Shown here: piece after piece, positions 7,771-16,265 of the stretch
Position numbering within the stretch: the first letter of the stretch is position 1
Layout of the letters: each line of letters begins with the position of its first letter
Assembly (NCBI GenBank): GCA_947581745.1
Contig: CANPVW010000255.1
Location: forward strand, 1 to 39,862
DNA length: 39,862 bases
Source: Candidatus Benthicola azotiphorus
Lineage (GTDB): Bacteria; Gemmatimonadota; Gemmatimonadetes; Palauibacterales; Palauibacteraceae
Direction: 5' to 3'
Notes under the pieces: generated by a model
What the model was told of the DNA's origin: nothing
The model's input: only the letters and a program-made list of their open reading frames with translations
The model's database searches: none
Position numbers and translations under genes: made by a program

Positions 7771-9912
7771 CTAGAGTGGCATCCTCCAGGCCGGGTTGAC
7801 GGAGACGATCCACTCCCATTCCCCGTCGTCCAGGCCCCGGACCGCGTCCACCCGTATGACGTCCCACAGCAGGGCGACGCCGGCGCCGACGGAGGGCCGC
7901 ACACCTGCGGAATTCTCGACGCCGAAATGGTCGGCCGCCTCGCGGGAGACCGTGGTGATCTCGCTCCACCCCAGGGCGCCGAGCACCCTGGCGCGAAGCC
8001 ACGGCGCGGCCACGTTGCGCGACACGGCGGCCAGGGCGAAGAACGCCTGGTCACCCCCCCAGGGCCGGAACCCGTAGCCCGGCACCGTTCCTCTCCCGCC
8101 AAGCAGGATCAGGCGCTGCTCGGGCAGCGTGCCTGTCGCGAGGGCGACGGCTCCCGAGGCTTCCCACTGCCAGACCGCGTCCGGATCCGGGGGCGTGGCC
8201 TGCACGGAAGCGGTCCAGCGCGTATATCCGAAGTCACCGCCCGACGCGAGCTGCGAACGGAACGCGACGCTCCACACCGCGGCGAGGGCGGAGCCGAAAT
8301 GACGGTTGAGGCTCAGGTCGAGGTGCGGGTCCGTCCCGTCCGAGATCGGACGGACGGGTCGGGGCTCGGCGGATCCGATCGTGCCGGCCACGAGCTCGGC
8401 CGATCGCTGCCGTTCCCACACGGCCGTAACGGTGCCCGTCCACGATCCGAGCGGGCTGGAGACGGATAGAGCGGCGCCGTCCCGGAAGTAGGGATCGACG
8501 TAATCGTCGCCCTCGAGCGCGGCGCCGAAGGTGGAGATGATCCCGGCGGCGGCCGGGAACGGTCCGATGTCGGTGTGTCTCTCGGCGTATCCGCCCAGCC
8601 GCAGGGTCAGCTGTCCCACTCCCTGCCGAAGCTCGAACGCCGCCTCGGGCTTCTCCCGCGCGAACGCGTAGCCGGCCCACCCGTACAGACTCGTCCGCCC
8701 GGCGGCGCGCCACGCGGCTCCGCCGCCCAGCAGGAAGCCTTCCGCACGCCGATAGCGCACGCCCGAGGAGAGGTCCGGGAGGAAGAAACGGAGCCGGGCA
8801 CTCCCACCCAGGTACCGTCCCGCGGCGATCGAGATCGCCTGGCGTCGCACCTTCTCGAACCGTGCTGAGTCCTCCGGCGCGTACTCTCCGGTGATCCTCA
8901 TCTCCTCCCGCTGCCATCCCGCGTAGCGCTCCAGTTCCTTCTGCGGCAGGGCCGCGACGCGGTGATCCCCCCGGAGCCGGTAGTGAAGCTCGGGATCGAG
9001 ATCGTAGCTCAGGATCTCGAAGTTGGACCGGATGGTGGTGGAGAACGGGAGGTCCATCCAGCGGATCTGCCGGCGGATCTCCACCCGCTGGCGCACCGGG
9101 AGCCACCAGCGACGCGACACCCAGCCGTTCTCGAGCTCGAGGCTCACGCTGCTGACCGTCGGGTCGACGTAGGCGGCGGGAGTGAACGAGGCCGCCATGC
9201 GGGCGATGGCCATGGACTCGTAGTCGAGGTCGAGGGTGCCGACGACGCCGGGATCATCCTGGCAGGCCGGCCGGACCTCGATCCGATAGACCTGGGATGT
9301 ATGAGGACCGACCATCACCGCCATGGAATCCACGAGCCGGTACTCGTAGAAGTCCTCAGCGCCCTCCGCGATCGGGTGAAGCACATCCTTCACCTCGTCG
9401 CCCTCCCCGACCTCGATCGCCGGGCCGAAGTTCTCCATCACGAGGCTCAGGTGATCGATGTGGTAGTGAATCCGGGTGGGTGCCCACGTGACGTTGCGGC
9501 GACCGATCAGCGTCTGCAGCGAGCCTCCATCCCTCGACCACTCGAGCTGCAGCGCGATCCGATCCGTCCGGACCGTCTGCTCGCCGCCGAAGTCCCCGAA
9601 GTCCGCCAGGAAGTCGACGTGTCCCTCCGCATAGGCGTCGAACGCGTCGAGCGTGCTGTCGGAGTAAGCCTCCCGGCGCTCGATGACGGCCTCGCGCACG
9701 ATGCGCAGAGCGCGCGGCGCACCCCAGCCATCGGTTCCCGCATCGGAATAGCGACGGCAGGCGGGCGTCGCGTCCTGGGCGCGCGCGACCGAGGCAACAC
9801 CCAGCTGACACGCGCCGACGAGCGCCAGTAGAAACGGCGTGGGCCGGGCGGACCGGATGAACCGCGGCGCGGCGGTCGGCCCGTATCGGAAAAGCGGTTG
9901 TTCGTCTGCCAC
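7771..9912 (-). CDS. Large exported protein with outer-membrane beta-barrel-like C-terminus
   Basis: From the GTG at 9912 the protein is 713 aa. Residues about 21-45 look like a signal peptide (hydrophobic core PFLLALVGACQLGVASV, cleavage after ARA before QDA). The middle is beta-rich and contains SFTPAAYVDPTVSSVSLELE. The last 330 residues alternate polar and aromatic strands, with LLGGRGTVPGYGFRPWGG resembling the conserved loop of Omp85/BamA-type barrels (G-x-RG-x-x-x-GY). This suggests an outer-membrane protein of the DUF5686/Omp85-like kind, but the cargo or role is unknown. An alternative start is CTG at 9939, which has AGGAGG at ideal 6-nt spacing, whereas the GTG has none; the longer open frame to 10089 overlaps the next gene and is unlikely. 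It is convergent with the DUF1801 gene. Confidence 0.7.
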   Translation of the reverse strand: MADEQPLFRYGPTAAPRFIRSARPTPFLLALVGACQLGVASVARAQDATPACRRYSDAGTDGWGAPRALRIVREAVIERREAYSDSTLDAFDAYAEGHVDFLADFGDFGGEQTVRTDRIALQLEWSRDGGSLQTLIGRRNVTWAPTRIHYHIDHLSLVMENFGPAIEVGEGDEVKDVLHPIAEGAEDFYEYRLVDSMAVMVGPHTSQVYRIEVRPACQDDPGVVGTLDLDYESMAIARMAASFTPAAYVDPTVSSVSLELENGWVSRRWWLPVRQRVEIRRQIRWMDLPFSTTIRSNFEILSYDLDPELHYRLRGDHRVAALPQKELERYAGWQREEMRITGEYAPEDSARFEKVRRQAISIAAGRYLGGSARLRFFLPDLSSGVRYRRAEGFLLGGGAAWRAAGRTSLYGWAGYAFAREKPEAAFELRQGVGQLTLRLGGYAERHTDIGPFPAAAGIISTFGAALEGDDYVDPYFRDGAALSVSSPLGSWTGTVTAVWERQRSAELVAGTIGSAEPRPVRPISDGTDPHLDLSLNRHFGSALAAVWSVAFRSQLASGGDFGYTRWTASVQATPPDPDAVWQWEASGAVALATGTLPEQRLILLGGRGTVPGYGFRPWGGDQAFFALAAVSRNVAAPWLRARVLGALGWSEITTVSREAADHFGVENSAGVRPSVGAGVALLWDVIRVDAVRGLDDGEWEWIVSVNPAWRMPL

Positions 9913-10003
9913 GGAAGGGAGTACCGGCGAGCGTGGCAGGGGTTTCCTCCTCTCGCCGTTGTCCGCGAGCGCCAGCGCGGCGCAGGGGCCCGCCGAAGGG
10001 GAG

Positions 10004-10402
10004 TCAGCCTTCCGGGAACAGGTCCTCCTGGGGCCCGGGCTCGGCCGCGCCTTCGCGCCCGAGGGCTCCGAGGCGTCGGACCCAGGCATCGACGTCGAAA
10101 CCGCCTTCCCGCTTCAGCATGCGGCGAAGCACGGCAGGCAGGTCGCCCAGCTCCTCGACGAGGGCCTCCACAGCCGCCACGGCCTCCGCCGAACGGGACA
10201 TTTCGTCCACTCCGGCCATCGCGTTGAGGATCGTCTGCTCCGACCGGGAGGCGACGACGGGATCTTCCCGAGTCGCCACGTATACCTCGGTTCGGCGGCC
10301 CGGTCCCCGCCCTTCCTCGATCGGGAGGAGGCCGACGATCTCGTCCGACCGCCAGTACCTGCCGTAACCGAGGTAAATCATGCGTCCTGGAACGATGTCC
10401 AC
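10004..10402 (-). CDS. Small RemA-like (DUF370-like) putative regulator
   Basis: From the GTG at 10402 this is a 132-aa protein. The GTG is preceded by GGAGGA at good spacing; an ATG at 10381 (with CCAGGA) is a second candidate. Residues about 8-65 resemble RemA: MIYLGYGRYWRSDEIVGLLP aligns with the RemA start INIGYGN..SAARIITIV, and GRRTEVYVATREDPVVASRS aligns with its GRRTRAV...SDHVILSS. RemA of Bacillus is a DNA-binding activator of matrix genes. The sequence between the two blocks is shorter here, and a helical, charged C-terminal half of about 65 residues is added. The match is by eye and distant, so function is tentative. It lies 91 bp upstream of the barrel-like gene and on the same strand. 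Confidence 0.6.
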   Translation of the reverse strand: MDIVPGRMIYLGYGRYWRSDEIVGLLPIEEGRGPGRRTEVYVATREDPVVASRSEQTILNAMAGVDEMSRSAEAVAAVEALVEELGDLPAVLRRMLKREGGFDVDAWVRRLGALGREGAAEPGPQEDLFPEG

Positions 10403-10631
10403 GCCTTCCTCCGGAACGGGTGCATCGTCAACTTCCGGGGCTTCGAGGGGAGTGTCAACCGCGTCTGGACGGTCAGATCGGCACTGCGGCACGGACCTCG
10501 AGACCGGTTCGCACGAAGGCAGGGTATTTGCTGTATGTTGTGAGGTCCCTCGCAGGACCGGTGAGCGCCCGAGACGACTCGTGGAACGGGCCGCCGGCGG
10601 AGATCAGGACATCGAACTGGAGCGGGAACCC

Positions 10632-12935
10632 GTGGCCAAGATCCGGAAGGAAGTGGCGCTCAGCTATCACTCCGAGGGAAGACCGGGAAAGATCCAGGTC
10701 ATCCCCACCAAGCCGTGCGCCACGCAGAGAGACCTGTCGCTCGCGTACACGCCCGGCGTGGCCGAGCCGTGTCGCGAGATCGAACAGGACGTGGAGGCCG
10801 TCTATCGATACACGGCGCGCGGAAACCTCGTCGCCGTGGTGTCCAACGGGACGGCCGTCCTGGGGCTCGGGAACATCGGCCCGGCGGCGTCCAAGCCCGT
10901 CATGGAAGGCAAGGGGGTGCTGTTCAAGCGCTTCGCGGACATCGACGTGTTCGACATCGAGATCGACGCACCCGATCCCGCCGACGTGATCCGGTTCTGC
11001 GAGATGCTGGCCCCGACAGTGGGCGGCATCAATCTGGAGGACATCAAGGCGCCCGAGTGCTTCGAGATCGAGCAGACCCTGAAGGAGCGCCTCGACATCC
11101 CGGTGTTCCACGACGACCAGCACGGAACGGCCATCATTTCCGGCGCCGCGCTGATCAATGCGCTCGAGCTGGTGGGCAAGAAGATCGAGAACGTGAAGGT
11201 CGTGTTCTCGGGTGCGGGCGCCTCCGCGATCGCGACGGCGAACCACTACGTGCGGCTCGGCGCGAATCCGAAGAACCTGTGGTTCGCGGATTCGAAGGGA
11301 ATCATCAGCACGAAGCGGGACAATCTTACCCCTACGAAGGCCATGTATGCGCAGGACACGGACCTCGAGACCCTGGCCGAGGCGGCCGTCGGGGCCGACG
11401 TGCTGGTGGGTCTCAGCGTCGGGGGCATGTTCAAGCCCGAGATGATCGCGTCGATGGCGGACGACCCGATCGTGTTCGCGATGGCGAACCCCGATCCGGA
11501 GATCCTGCCGGAGGACGCTCTGGCGGTGCGTGACGACGTGATCATGGCCACCGGCCGGTCCGATTATCCCAACCAGGTCAACAACGTGCTCGGCTTCCCG
11601 TTCATCTTCCGGGGAGCGCTGGATGTGCACGCCACGAGCATCAACGACGAGATGTTCCTGGCGGCCACGTACGCCCTCGCATCGCTGGCGAAGGAAGACG
11701 TGCCGGAGTCGGTTGCGGCGGCGTACGAGGGCAAGCGCCTGCACTTCGGTCGCGAGTACCTGATCCCGACCCCGTTCGACCACCGGGTCCTGATCTCGGA
11801 GGCGAGCGCGGTGGCCGAGGCGGCGATGCGGACAGGTGTGGCGCGACGCCAGATCGACATCGAGGAATACCGCCACCAGCTGGAGGCCCGGCTGGGGCCG
11901 GCGCGCGAGCTGATGCGCTCGATCATGGACAGGGCGCAGCAGACTCCGAAACGCATCGTTCTCCCGGAGGGAGAGGTAGAGGCGATCGTCCGCGCCTCGC
12001 ACGCGATCGTGGACGAGAAGCTGGGGACGCCGATCCTGCTCGGCGATCCGGAGACGATCAGGGCGATCGCGGAACGCGAGGAAGTGGATCTGACGGGCGT
12101 GGAGCTGCTGGATCCGCGGCGCTTCGGTCGGCTGGAGGAGTATGCCCAGCGCCTGTTCGAGCGCCGCAAGCGCAAGGGAGTCACGCACGACAGCGCTCTG
12201 CGGAAGATGCAGGATCCGCTGTACTTCGGGGCGATGATGGTCGACATGGGCGACGCGGACACGTTGATCGCCGGGGCCAACCTGAGCTACCCGAGCGCGC
12301 TTCGGCCGGCCCTTCATACGATCGGAATGCAGACCGGCGTTAAGAGCGTGGCGGGCCTGTTCATGCTCGTGTTCCAGGACCAGCTGTACTTCTTCGCCGA
12401 CACGACGGTGAGCATCGAGCCTACGGCGGAGGACATGGCGGAGACGGCCATCCTCACCGCCGACTTCGTGAGGCGGCTGTCGGTCAGCCCGCGGGTCGCG
12501 ATGATCTCGTTCTCGAACTTCGGTTCGGCGCGGCACCCCGAGTCGGACAAGGTGAAGCGAGCCGTCGAGATCGTGAAGGACCTGCGGCCCGACATCACGA
12601 TCGACGGCGAGATGCAGGCGGACACGGCGGTGGTGGAGAGCATCCTGAAGAGCCGGTACCCGTTCTCCGACCTCAAGCAGCCGGCCAACGTGCTCGTGTT
12701 CCCGAACCTCACGGCGGCGAACGCCTCCTACAAGCTGCTCAGCCGGCTGGGTGGGGCGACCGCGATCGGACCGGTGCTGCTCGGGATGGCCAAGCCGGTG
12801 CATCTCCTGCAGCGCGGGGCGAGCGTGGAAGACATCACGAACCTGGCCGCGATCAGTGTCGTGGACGCGGCGCACCGCGGTCGGGAAGCCGAGGCTGTGA
12901 AGGAACGCCGCGAGCGGGAGCCCGCAGGGGTCTGA
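10632..12935 (+). CDS. maeB: NADP-dependent malic enzyme with phosphotransacetylase-like domain (MaeB type)
   Basis: This 767-aa protein converts malate to pyruvate and CO2 with reduction of NAD(P), linking the TCA cycle to pyruvate. Residues about 1-420 are the malic enzyme part: AYTPGVAEPC (38-47, Tyr39), NGTAVLGLGNIGP, Lys94 in MEGKGVLFKRFADIDVFD, EDIKAPECFEIE (136-147) and FHDDQHGTA (Asp161). A Rossmann site follows with VFSGAGASAIA. Residues about 435-767 form a phosphotransacetylase-like domain beginning RIVLPEGEVEAIVRA; in MaeB proteins this domain binds acetyl-CoA as a regulator rather than acting as an enzyme. Length matches E. coli MaeB (759 aa). The GTG at 10632 begins the family-typical N-terminus; the frame is open further upstream, but that part is low-complexity. 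A GC-rich hairpin follows the stop. Confidence 0.95.
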   Translation: MAKIRKEVALSYHSEGRPGKIQVIPTKPCATQRDLSLAYTPGVAEPCREIEQDVEAVYRYTARGNLVAVVSNGTAVLGLGNIGPAASKPVMEGKGVLFKRFADIDVFDIEIDAPDPADVIRFCEMLAPTVGGINLEDIKAPECFEIEQTLKERLDIPVFHDDQHGTAIISGAALINALELVGKKIENVKVVFSGAGASAIATANHYVRLGANPKNLWFADSKGIISTKRDNLTPTKAMYAQDTDLETLAEAAVGADVLVGLSVGGMFKPEMIASMADDPIVFAMANPDPEILPEDALAVRDDVIMATGRSDYPNQVNNVLGFPFIFRGALDVHATSINDEMFLAATYALASLAKEDVPESVAAAYEGKRLHFGREYLIPTPFDHRVLISEASAVAEAAMRTGVARRQIDIEEYRHQLEARLGPARELMRSIMDRAQQTPKRIVLPEGEVEAIVRASHAIVDEKLGTPILLGDPETIRAIAEREEVDLTGVELLDPRRFGRLEEYAQRLFERRKRKGVTHDSALRKMQDPLYFGAMMVDMGDADTLIAGANLSYPSALRPALHTIGMQTGVKSVAGLFMLVFQDQLYFFADTTVSIEPTAEDMAETAILTADFVRRLSVSPRVAMISFSNFGSARHPESDKVKRAVEIVKDLRPDITIDGEMQADTAVVESILKSRYPFSDLKQPANVLVFPNLTAANASYKLLSRLGGATAIGPVLLGMAKPVHLLQRGASVEDITNLAAISVVDAAHRGREAEAVKERREREPAGV

Positions 12936-12957
12936 CGGTCCGGGCGACGCCAACCGG

Positions 12958-12990
12958 GCCTCCGGCCGCCGTTTGCGGGCGGCCGGAGGC
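12958..12990 (+). terminator. 13-bp perfect hairpin after maeB
   Basis: GCCTCCGGCCGCC (12958-12970) pairs perfectly with GGCGGCCGGAGGC (12978-12990) around a 7-nt loop. It lies 22 bp past the maeB stop and before the HD gene. No T-run follows, so it is terminator-like rather than a textbook intrinsic terminator. Confidence 0.5.
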
Positions 12991-13050
12991 TCCGCTCATC
13001 TTACGGCTCGCTCCCGGCTTTCCGGGACGACACGCCCTGGGAGGAGGCCG

Positions 13051-14385
13051 GTGCAGCACTCCACGAGCACGACCGTGCGGGACCCTCTGTGGCAGAACGT
13101 GCACCTGGACGCCTCCGCCGCCGCGGTCGTCGACACACCCGAGTTCCAGCGCCTGCGCCGCGTCAAGCAGCTGGGCTTCGCCCACCTCGTGTATCCCGGA
13201 GCGGTCCACAACCGGTTCCTGCACGCGGTCGGCGTCTATCATCTGACCGGTCGCGCCATCCGGGCGCTGGATCGAAAGGGCGAGCTGGAGAAGCTGGACG
13301 ACCTCGCCCGACGGACGATTCCCGAGATCGAGCTGGCGGCTCTGCTGCACGACGTCGGTCACTACGCGTTCTCGCACGCGATGGAGGAGCTGGAGCCGGA
13401 TGCCATCCCGGGCCACCACGAGGAGGTGGCGGACCGGTTCCTCGAGTCGTCAGGCATACGCGCGGCGCTCGCGGACCGGGGGACCGGCGCAGCGCAACGC
13501 ATCGGCGACCTGATCCGGGGACGCTCCGGGCACCCGCTGCAGGGACTCGTGTCCGGCTCCCTGGACCTGGACAAGATCGACTACCTGCGCCGGGACAGCC
13601 TGTTCTGCGGCGTCCCGTACGGCGCGGTGGACGTGGACAGGCTGCTCGACTCCCTGACCCTCGCACGGGAATCGGAAGAGGATCCCCTTGAGATCGCGGT
13701 GACGGAAAAGGGGATCTCCGCCCTGGAGTCCCTGATGTTCGCGAAGTACCAGATGTTCAGGAACGTGTACTGGCACCACGCCGTGCGCTCGGCCACCGTC
13801 GCCTTCCGGCGGCTCGTCGAGGGGGCCCTGGAAGGAGGCCTGCTGCGGCGGGAGGACCTCGCGGGCCCCACTGACGAAGAGCTGCTGAACCTGCTCGGCG
13901 CGCGGATGGAGAGTGAGGAGGCGCGTCCCCTCCTCAGGACGCTTCTCTCGGCGCTGGCGGATCGCCGCCTGCCGAAGCGCACGGTCGAGCTGCTGGGAGA
14001 CGAGTTGCCGCAGGGAACGGCCGAGTGGCTGCCGATCCGCAGGGACCTGGTCCGACGGGTGGAAGACCGGCTGGCCGAGGACCGCGGACTGGAGCCCGGG
14101 AGCGTGTTCCTCGACTATCCCGCCAATCCCCGGATGCTGGAGCTCAAGCTGCTCCTCGTGCGGCGCCGGGGCGAGGTGATCCGGCTCACGTCCGAGGGAG
14201 AGGAGGGACTGATCGATCTGCCGCGCCTCGGACGCTCCCTGCATCACACCACCCGCGTGCTGCGCGTGTTCTCGCTCGAGCCCACCGGCAGGTGGGACCC
14301 GGACCCGTTGCTGCGGCTGCTGGCCGCCAGCGAGGACGAGGTGGAGGAGCGACTGGAGACGGGGCGCCCGATCTACTCAGGCTGA
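13051..14385 (+). CDS. HD-domain phosphohydrolase (COG1078/dNTPase-like)
   Basis: This 444-aa protein belongs to the HD superfamily branch related to dGTP triphosphohydrolases and SAMHD1. The motifs are HNRFLHAVGVYHL (His53) and HDVGHYAFSH (His100-Asp101), then DLDKIDYLRRD, giving the four-residue H...HD...D metal site. The N-terminus VRDPLWQNVHLD is also typical. The expected reaction is hydrolysis of a phosphate ester of a nucleotide; the true substrate (dNTPs or another nucleotide) cannot be told from sequence. The GTG at 13051 was chosen because AGGAGG lies just upstream, although the 3-nt spacing is short; a GTG at 13075 is possible. It converges on the PP2C gene with a single base between the stop codons. 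Confidence 0.88.
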   Translation: MQHSTSTTVRDPLWQNVHLDASAAAVVDTPEFQRLRRVKQLGFAHLVYPGAVHNRFLHAVGVYHLTGRAIRALDRKGELEKLDDLARRTIPEIELAALLHDVGHYAFSHAMEELEPDAIPGHHEEVADRFLESSGIRAALADRGTGAAQRIGDLIRGRSGHPLQGLVSGSLDLDKIDYLRRDSLFCGVPYGAVDVDRLLDSLTLARESEEDPLEIAVTEKGISALESLMFAKYQMFRNVYWHHAVRSATVAFRRLVEGALEGGLLRREDLAGPTDEELLNLLGARMESEEARPLLRTLLSALADRRLPKRTVELLGDELPQGTAEWLPIRRDLVRRVEDRLAEDRGLEPGSVFLDYPANPRMLELKLLLVRRRGEVIRLTSEGEEGLIDLPRLGRSLHHTTRVLRVFSLEPTGRWDPDPLLRLLAASEDEVEERLETGRPIYSG

Positions 14386-14386
14386 T

Positions 14387-15157
14387 TCATCGATCGTCGG
14401 CCGTCCAGGCGCCGTCCTCACCGATGCGGGCCAGGAGGACCGAGATGTTGTCGATCCCGCCGGCCAGGTTGGCCTCCCGGACGAGCCGCGAGGCGCAGCG
14501 CTCCAGGTCCTCTTCCTGCTCGATCACCTCGAGCATTAGATCCTCGTCGACCATGTCCGTCAGCCCGTCGGACGCGAGGAGGAAGGCGTCACCGAAACGC
14601 ATCTCGCCGTTGTAGAGGTCGGGCGTGGGGTAGGGCTCCGTGCCCAGGGCGCGGGTGATGATGTTGGACTGAGGGTGGTTTCGGGCTTGCTCCGGCGTGA
14701 TCATGCCACGGTCCACCTGCTCCTGAACCCAGGAGTGGTCGCGGGTGACCTGCCGTATCGCGCCGTCCCGGACGAGGTACGCGCGGCTGTCTCCGATGTG
14801 GCCGATGATGTACCGCCCGTCTTCCCGGAGCAGCAGCACGGTCGCCGTCGTCCCCATCCCGAGCTGGGCGGTATTGCTGGCCGCCTGGCGGAGGATCTCC
14901 CGTCCGGCCTCGACGAAAGCGGTACGAAAACGGTCCTCCGCCTCTTCCAGGGTCATCACGGCGCACACGGCGCACAGCCGCTCGGCGATCCACTCGGACG
15001 CGATGGCGCTCGCTACCTCGCCCGCGGCGTGGCCTCCCATTCCGTCGGCCACCACGAACACGCCCGTTTCCTCGGAACAGTAGACCGAGTCCTCGTTGCT
15101 GCGCCTGACGCGGCCCACGTCGCTCAGGGCGGCACACTTCCAGCGGAAACGTCCCAT
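14387..15157 (-). CDS. PP2C-type serine/threonine protein phosphatase
   Basis: This 256-aa protein is a stand-alone bacterial PP2C (Stp1/PrpC type) that removes phosphate from Ser/Thr residues using two metal ions. All motifs are present: RRSNEDS (19-24), VADGMGGHAAGE (36-47, metal ligand Asp38), GDSRAYLVRDG, SDGLTDMV and GIDNISVLLAR near the C-terminus. No signal peptide or sensor domain is attached. The ATG at 15157 has GAGAGG 4 nt upstream. Such phosphatases are often paired with a PASTA-type or Hanks-type kinase, but no kinase gene is visible here. It is divergent from the sigma-factor gene. Confidence 0.95.
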   Translation of the reverse strand: MGRFRWKCAALSDVGRVRRSNEDSVYCSEETGVFVVADGMGGHAAGEVASAIASEWIAERLCAVCAVMTLEEAEDRFRTAFVEAGREILRQAASNTAQLGMGTTATVLLLREDGRYIIGHIGDSRAYLVRDGAIRQVTRDHSWVQEQVDRGMITPEQARNHPQSNIITRALGTEPYPTPDLYNGEMRFGDAFLLASDGLTDMVDEDLMLEVIEQEEDLERCASRLVREANLAGGIDNISVLLARIGEDGAWTADDR

Positions 15158-15312
15158 GGACCTCTCACGAAATGAACGCGCGCCGTCCCGCCTGCGGCGG
15201 CCGGCCGGCGCCTCACCCTATCTACGGCCGCATGGGCGTCGAAACAAGCGGAAGTCGGCCCCCGGCCTCGTTCGCGCGGCGCCCCCGAAGCCCCCGCCAC
15301 GCGGCTGTCGGT

Positions 15313-15341
15313 TTGACGCTCTCGAAAAGCGTTCTTAGCTT
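15313..15341 (+). promoter_or_regulatory. Predicted promoter of the sigma-factor gene
   Basis: TTGACG at 15313-15318 and TAGCTT at 15336-15341 have 17-bp spacing. The expected transcription start near 15348 leaves only about 5 nt before the ATG at 15353 but about 38 nt before the ATG at 15386, which also has a Shine-Dalgarno sequence. This supports 15386 as the start. Confidence 0.55.
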
Positions 15342-15385
15342 CCATCTCCCAAATGACCGTGGCTCCACCCGCTCCAGGGAAGATC

Positions 15386-16255
15386 ATGTCGCGCAACGGA
15401 CGATACCACGGGAAGGTCGTGTCTCCCGAAGCGGCGAGCATGGTCGACCTGTACCTGGAGGATCTCAGCCGCTATCCGCTGCTGACGGCGGAGCAGGAGG
15501 ACGAGATCGCGCGCCGCGCGCGGGCCGGCGACCGCGAAGCTTTGACACAGCTCGTTCGAGCCAACCTCCGGTTCGTCGTCTCGGTGGCGAAACGCTACCA
15601 GAACCGGGGTCTCCCGTTCGGCGACCTGGTCCAGGAAGGCAACGTCGGGCTGGTCACCGCGGCCACGAAGTTCGACCCGGACCAGGGCGTGAAGTTCATC
15701 AGCTACGCCGTGTGGTGGATCCGTCAGGCGATCCTCGCAGCGCTGGCACGCCAGAGCCGGTCGGTCCGCCTGCCGTTGAACCGGGCGACGGAGCTGGCCC
15801 GGGTGCTGCGCGTCAGCGAGGGCCTGAAGCAGACGCTGGGTCGCGACCCGACGCCGGCCGAGATAGCGGGCCCCGCCGAGCTCGAGGAAAAGACCGTGCA
15901 GATGCTTCTCGCGCTCAACGTGGCGGAGGTCAGGCTGGACGCGCCGGTGGGCGACGGCGAAGACAGCCAGCTGATCGACCGTTTCCTGGTGGACGAGTCC
16001 GATGTCGAGGAATCGGTGGACGCCACTCTCCTGAAAGAGCACGTGGCTCTGGCGCTGCAGTCCATCCGGCCGCGGGACGCGCGGGTGCTCCGTCTCTACT
16101 ACGGGTTGCAGGGCGAGTCGGAGCACACCCTCGAGCAGATCGGCCAGTTGCTCGGAGTGACACGGGAGAGGGTCCGCCAGTTGCGGGACCGGGCGCTGCA
16201 GGACATTCGAAACAGCGAGTTCGGCAAGGCGCTCGGCACGTTCGCCGCCGCCTGA
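15386..16255 (+). CDS. RNA polymerase sigma factor, sigma-70 family (RpoD/RpoS-like, no region 1.1)
   Basis: This 289-aa protein carries regions 1.2 to 4. Region 1.2/2 begins DLYLEDLSRYPLLTAEQEDE and continues with NLRFVVSVAKRYQNRGLPFGD, LVQEGNVGL and the -10 recognition helix FISYAVWWIRQAIL. Region 3 includes RDPTPAEIA. Region 4 ends with TLEQIGQLLGVTRERVRQLRDRAL, the helix-turn-helix that reads the -35 box. It is much shorter than a housekeeping RpoD with region 1.1, so it may be a group 2 (RpoS/HrdB-like) factor or the compact primary sigma found in some phyla; sequence alone does not decide. The ATG at 15386 has CCAGGGA upstream. It is divergent from the PP2C phosphatase gene and converges with the next gene, with a 10-bp gap. 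Confidence 0.93.
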   Translation: MSRNGRYHGKVVSPEAASMVDLYLEDLSRYPLLTAEQEDEIARRARAGDREALTQLVRANLRFVVSVAKRYQNRGLPFGDLVQEGNVGLVTAATKFDPDQGVKFISYAVWWIRQAILAALARQSRSVRLPLNRATELARVLRVSEGLKQTLGRDPTPAEIAGPAELEEKTVQMLLALNVAEVRLDAPVGDGEDSQLIDRFLVDESDVEESVDATLLKEHVALALQSIRPRDARVLRLYYGLQGESEHTLEQIGQLLGVTRERVRQLRDRALQDIRNSEFGKALGTFAAA

Positions 16256-16265
16256 GCGACGCGCC

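Noticed and set aside
9913..10089. Upstream extension of the barrel-protein frame to 10089
   Set aside because: It overlaps the end of the RemA-like gene in another frame and would put about 60 charged residues before the signal peptide.
10525..10545. AT-rich patch before maeB as a promoter (TATGTT at 10534)
   Set aside because: No -35 box of the TTGAC type occurs at 16-18 bp, so the match is too weak to list.
10473..12953. Long minus-strand open frame opposite maeB
   Set aside because: It is the complementary shadow of the malic enzyme gene, His/Arg-rich and without any family signature.
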